From Phaeodactylum tricornutum CCAP 1055/1 (taxonomy: Eukaryota > Bacillariophyta > Bacillariophyceae > Surirellales > Neidiaceae): a DNA stretch of 64,000 bases. Positions 60,110 to 64,000 of this stretch are shown in pieces. Position 1 is the first letter of the stretch; each line of letters opens with the position of its first letter. The stretch lies in assembly GCF_000150955.2 (NCBI RefSeq), contig NC_011675.1:821150-885149 (forward strand), written 5' to 3'. The translations under genes were made by a program, and so were the position numbers. The notes under the pieces are model-generated. The model saw only the letters and a list, made by a program, of their open reading frames with translations. It was not told the DNA's origin and did no database searches.

Positions 60110-63100
60110 TCACGCAACAATTTCCAATGAAAGCCATATGAACACGACAACTGCCAAAAAGTATTCTTTGCCCCCAAAAATGTAAAGCACTAATCCCAAA
60201 TAAATGGAGTATTTCAGCAATAAATGCTGTTGCATGAGTAAATCATTGACTTTGTGTTTCACCTCTTTGGCTTGCTCCAAATTAAGAAGGCGAGACTCAA
60301 CTTCAGTATTCAAATCAAGCAGCTCTTCGTTTTGGCACCGGGCGGACTTGAGGTTGTCGAAAAGTGATTCGACCAAGTTATCCGTCGTTTCTAGCTTGCC
60401 TTCCAAAAACTTGGCACGTTCCTCGGCTTCTTCAAGGCGCGTTGCAGCATCGGCATCATGTATGCGGGGCGCGGTGACCATAATTACAACTTCCGATACA
60501 GGTGGGGGCACGAAGTCCGTAAAGGAAGAAGGCGGTTCGGAAATAGATACCGACTTTTGGGGCTCGGAAGTGAAAGCTGACTTCTGCCATTCGGACCGAC
60601 TGGGCGATAGCGTAATGGATTTCTGGCACAACAAGGTTTGTGAGCTCTCAGATTGTCGACGAAAAGTGTCTGACAAACGAAACTCGTCTACAAGGACTGC
60701 TTCCGAAGGTGACTCGCTGTCATTGTCATGATCGACATGGTAGCAGTAGGTTGTCATGGCGGATCTAGGGGACGAGGGCTCATGATACAAATTGTCCTGC
60801 GACAACGAACGTTTCTCGTCCATAGGTGTGGTTTCCGCCATATCTGACTGTTCAGATGTGTTGGAACTCTCTACGGCGGACACTGCTTCCCCCGCCACAC
60901 AACCTCTTTGATTTGCTGCGTCCAATTGTGCTTGCAATGATTGCAGCGCCGCTCTAGACTCTGTCAATTCCTTTCTAAGACTGTCAATCAGAGAGGCTTG
61001 GGAAACGACTTGCACATTGACAGTGGGTTGTACCACTATGGTCTTTGCGCTTGCCGCAAACTTTAGTGTAGATCGGGTTTCTTCTACGGACATACGCGAG
61101 GCGGACGCGCAGCACAGAATCGCGGTACAAGCATTTCCTTCCAGGCTTGATTGCAAAATTCGAGTCAGTTTGGAATCTCGAAACCCAATGTGCTTGGGTT
61201 GTTTCTTTGATGGTAAGCTTAAAGAGTGAATAACACGTGATAGTGACAGAAGACTTCCAAAGATGAAGAAAGGCATATTAGTAAGTCTTCCAAAAATTGT
61301 CAACCGCCAAAGCACTACTACACAACATATACTGAAGAAGTACGCACCTTTGGTTTATTTTTCCACCTTCACGTTTTCTCAATCCGCTCGTGTTGGACTT
61401 GGAGGCGTTTTCTGATCCAGCTAGATCCACTAGGTTGAGCATTGCGGTCGTAGTAGCGGTGGTGACTGCATCAGTGGGACAGTTTGATCGTTGCGGTACA
61501 TGTACATGGAGTCGAAATATTGCGTGGGAACGGGACGATTCCTTATTAACGTCGGTGGTACCGCAAGCACGGCGGCGGTTGCCGTATGCAAGCAAACTTG
61601 CAACATCATTGACGGTGTGCATGTCGTGATACGAAGCATTAACTTGAACGTCTCCCGACAAGTTTTCCTGAACGCTGACGACGCGGCGATTGTTTTTAGA
61701 AATGTGACCTGCCGCTTTCCTGCCGTGAGCCAAGTCAAGCACGGTTTCATTGTAGATTTCGAAATATTGAGCACGGATCAAGCCCCCGGGGGGAAGCTGT
61801 TCAAACAAATCGGTGGCAGCCTGTGGTATCACTCCACCCTGCATTGTGTACGTCTTACCAGATCCGGTGGGACCGTAGGCAAAGACTGTACCGTGACGAC
61901 CCGTGAGTACGGCCTGGACAATCGGTTGAACGAAGACCTTGTACACCTGGTTAGACGTAGTGCTTTCGTCGAAGACGTCGAAGACGTGGTCAAGAGCGAA
62001 AGCCGTGCGTCCGGGGATGTTCCGTGCAGATTTTTTTTGCAACAGTGTAGCCAACAGGGCATTACTACTGTTGTCGGACAACAGCGTCCATGCGTGGGCA
62101 TCTTCTTGTGAGCTATCGATATCAGTAGCACAACTGCCAGACCGACCGTGGTTCTGGCGCGAGCGAAACTGAGATAGACGTTTTGTGGGACTCGTGCAGA
62201 GGAGTTCACGAGGTTGCAGCGGTCGCAAACGGATGGCAACTGTAGTGCAAGTATAGAAAGGATATCGAACATGAGAAAAAAGTCTTGAAAAGAAAGATCA
62301 CAACCATAGTGTATGCATAACTGGACACGTACCTTGAATGTGATCGGCCACGAATGGTTCCATTGGACTAGTAACGGCCGTTACTACGGACGCCAGTTCT
62401 TGAGTTTTTGACGTTAACGACGACAATAAGAGTGAGGTCGGTGGGCGATACGAAAGAGGCGAGGGTGCCGCTGAAAACTCTGGTCGCCTCAAACACGACG
62501 AATCTCTAGGCGAAACAGGCTGCAGTGGTATCATAGCGGGGGACTTTATTGAACTGCAAAGTCGTGACGGCGAAATTGTGGATACAACAGAACTCGTCTT
62601 CGACACAGAGCTGGAATGCTTTGGATTGCTGGTATAGATATTGTTGGCGCCTCGAGAATGCCTGCTATGGCGGGTAGTCGTCGAAGTCTTCAAAGAATCG
62701 TCGTCGTCATCATCGCGATTGCAGTTCGGCTGAACTGTGATTTCTTGGATATATGCGTCCAACTTCGAGGTGCGTCTGGATGACGACAACGTCACCGAAC
62801 GGCGCGGGGTCAACGTAGAAGAGCTCCTTGTCTCAGTGGTAGGCAAGTAGTAATATGGATCATGCTCAGCATGGTAGTGAGAACCCTTTTTCTCTTGCAA
62901 ATCCACTTTTGTCGGCAAGTTGAAGGACCCCACTGTAGCTTTCGATTCCACTTGCGGTGGCGACAAAAGTTTCTTCATTGAGCGGCTACTATGAGATTTC
63001 GTACGATTCTTTGACGGTGTTTCCTTCACTGGCTTGGCTTGTTTGAATTTTGCAAGAAAGTTATTACAAGCTGCTCGACGTCTTTGTTGTTGCTGCAGCG

Positions 63101-63389
63101 AATGGTTCCTGGGAGGACTGGTGCTCGCGACAGTGCTACTGCAAGTTACGGAGGTACCTGAGGTAATGACAGTACCGGAGGAAGAAGACGGCCCGAGGAT
63201 GTGTTTGGGGGGAATCTCGCGCAAATGTGTCGAACCGGTCCGGCGATTCGGCTTGGATACTACCGGTACCTTCCTGCGATTTGTGTTAGACATTACAAAT
63301 TGCGCCGGCAAATCCTTGTAGTACTTCTCGTAAGATCCCAAACTAATGGCATCGTCCGGGGATTGCATGGGTTGTTTGATGATGTCCAT
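60110..63389 (-). CDS. Kinesin with Ser-rich head extension and C-terminal membrane hairpin, three exons
   Basis: Exons 63389-62333, 62239-61348 and 61253-60110 (93- and 94-nt introns, phases agree) give 1030 aa. The N-terminal 352 residues are Ser/Thr-rich and disordered-looking, with basic patches. The motor domain spans about 353-725: VAIRLRPLQPREL, P-loop GPTGSGKT (475-482), VNKESSRSHAIFRLHV (switch I), LVDLAGSE (switch II), and GFRDSKLTRILQSSLEGN. Intron 2 removes an in-frame dead end and joins INQ to SLLSLSRVIHS. Coiled coil is likely at about 735-765 and 920-995. The last 37 residues hold two hydrophobic segments (YSIYLGLVLYIF and YFLAVVVFIWLSLEIVA) with a GGKE turn between, a probable membrane hairpin or anchor. 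The subfamily is unclear; the motor-first layout fits a plus-end kinesin. Confidence 0.9.
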
Positions 63390-64000
63390 GATGCTGCGGT
63401 ATCGAAGATATTCGGCTACGGTAGTCTGGCGAGAAGACTTTTAGTTTGGATATCGAGAGAGAAAGAAGTGAGCAGAAGATTATTACTTCGCTGTTTCGCG
63501 GACAAGTTTAGGCGATTCCTGCAGAAGGGCATCTGTCTCAATATCACCTAAGATACGACTTTCAATAGGGCAACGTGGCCGGAAACGTCTTCAACTTGGA
63601 CAGATGCGTATTGTAATGGAACAAAGAGAGTAGGCCTCGAGGAGTTTAGATTTAAAGGGTGTGACGACAATCTTGTCATAGACTCGGTTATATATGAAGT
63701 TGGCGTTCCTGCCGATTTAAAAAAACAAGTGACGAACGTAAGATGCAATCATGATTTATATACAGTCATGACAACGTATTTCATTGTTATCGAAGAAACC
63801 CGGAAAAGTTAAAAAATCGGGTGCTGGAGCTCCAAATCTCTTCTTAAAGTTCAGGCGCCTTTCATTGGACAACATCCTGAATGTGAATCCGCGCCCGAAC
63901 CAACAACGACATTTCTGTGGACGCTCTCGTTCCAACTTCATTACAATCACACTGGCGTCGGCATTTTTGGCAGTTCTCTCTGGGAAGGACCCCTGCGATC
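63390..64000. other. Window end, no gene recognised
   Basis: Upstream of the kinesin gene. Open frames on the minus strand (63548-63748 and 63756-63950) show no motif; a gene running off the right edge cannot be excluded. Confidence 0.4.

Noticed and set aside
61491-62111. 206-codon open frame antisense to the kinesin motor
   Set aside because: Lies opposite well-conserved kinesin motifs and crosses no start or domain of its own.
63548-63950. Short minus-strand frames at the right edge
   Set aside because: No motif; may be the start of a gene beyond the window but cannot be supported.
1-64000. Transposons, LTR elements, virus-like elements, CRISPR arrays
   Set aside because: No reverse transcriptase, integrase, transposase, capsid-type frame, long terminal or inverted repeats, or regular repeat-spacer arrays were seen on either strand.

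Overview
The window is nuclear DNA of a photosynthetic stramenopile, most likely a pennate diatom close to Phaeodactylum tricornutum. This is inferred from the sequence, not from a database match. The supporting signs are compact genes with short GT-AG introns (81 to 117 nt), several N-termini combining a signal peptide with an ASAFAP-like phenylalanine motif (the diatom plastid code), two heat-shock-factor-type regulators close together, two HMG-box proteins, a SLC4 bicarbonate-type carrier, and eukaryotic housekeeping genes. I see no transposon, LTR element, virus-like element or CRISPR array.

Layout. 0-6 kb: a small Cys-rich membrane protein, a Sec1/Munc18 protein, an unknown hydrophobic protein and an unknown mitochondrial protein. 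6.6-13 kb: an ACT-domain Raf-like kinase, the lariat-debranching enzyme DBR1, tRNA-Ala(AGC) and a small nuclear-type protein. 13-21 kb: a SLC4 transporter and a DUF501 protein with plastid-type leaders, a GNAT-like/MIOX-like fusion, and an ENTH clathrin adaptor. 21-26 kb: a large four-exon regulator carrying a dead SNF2-like domain, zinc fingers, AP2 domains and an FHA-like tail. 26-32 kb: a patatin-like lipase with an apparent frameshift, and MSH4. 33-37.3 kb: two HMG-box paralogues flanking a class V aminotransferase. 37.7-43.3 kb: a ubiquitin-activating E1 (apparent frameshift near its N-terminus), a small plastid protein and an unknown protein. 44-49 kb: two HSF genes flanking a methyltransferase/eEF1B fusion. 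49-53 kb: a CRE-bearing intergenic region and glutamate-cysteine ligase with a large domain insertion. 53-64 kb: a SLC35 nucleotide-sugar transporter, PUS3, NDUFAF5, a degenerate TruC-like protein, and a kinesin ending in a hydrophobic hairpin.

The most unusual signals are four proteins whose family fold is kept while key residues are lost or domains are newly joined: a MIOX-like domain lacking all six iron ligands; a SNF2-like lobe lacking Walker A and DEAH; an eEF1A-methyltransferase-like domain fused to an eEF1B exchange domain; and a TruC-like protein whose catalytic Asp is Asn. Glutamate-cysteine ligase with an inserted CxxC-bearing domain and the membrane-tailed kinesin are also worth attention.

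Genes are on both strands with no operons. The largest gene-free stretches are 32.0-33.3, 35.4-36.4 and 49.1-50.2 kb. Exon boundaries were derived by hand from GT-AG sites and phase agreement and have no transcript support.
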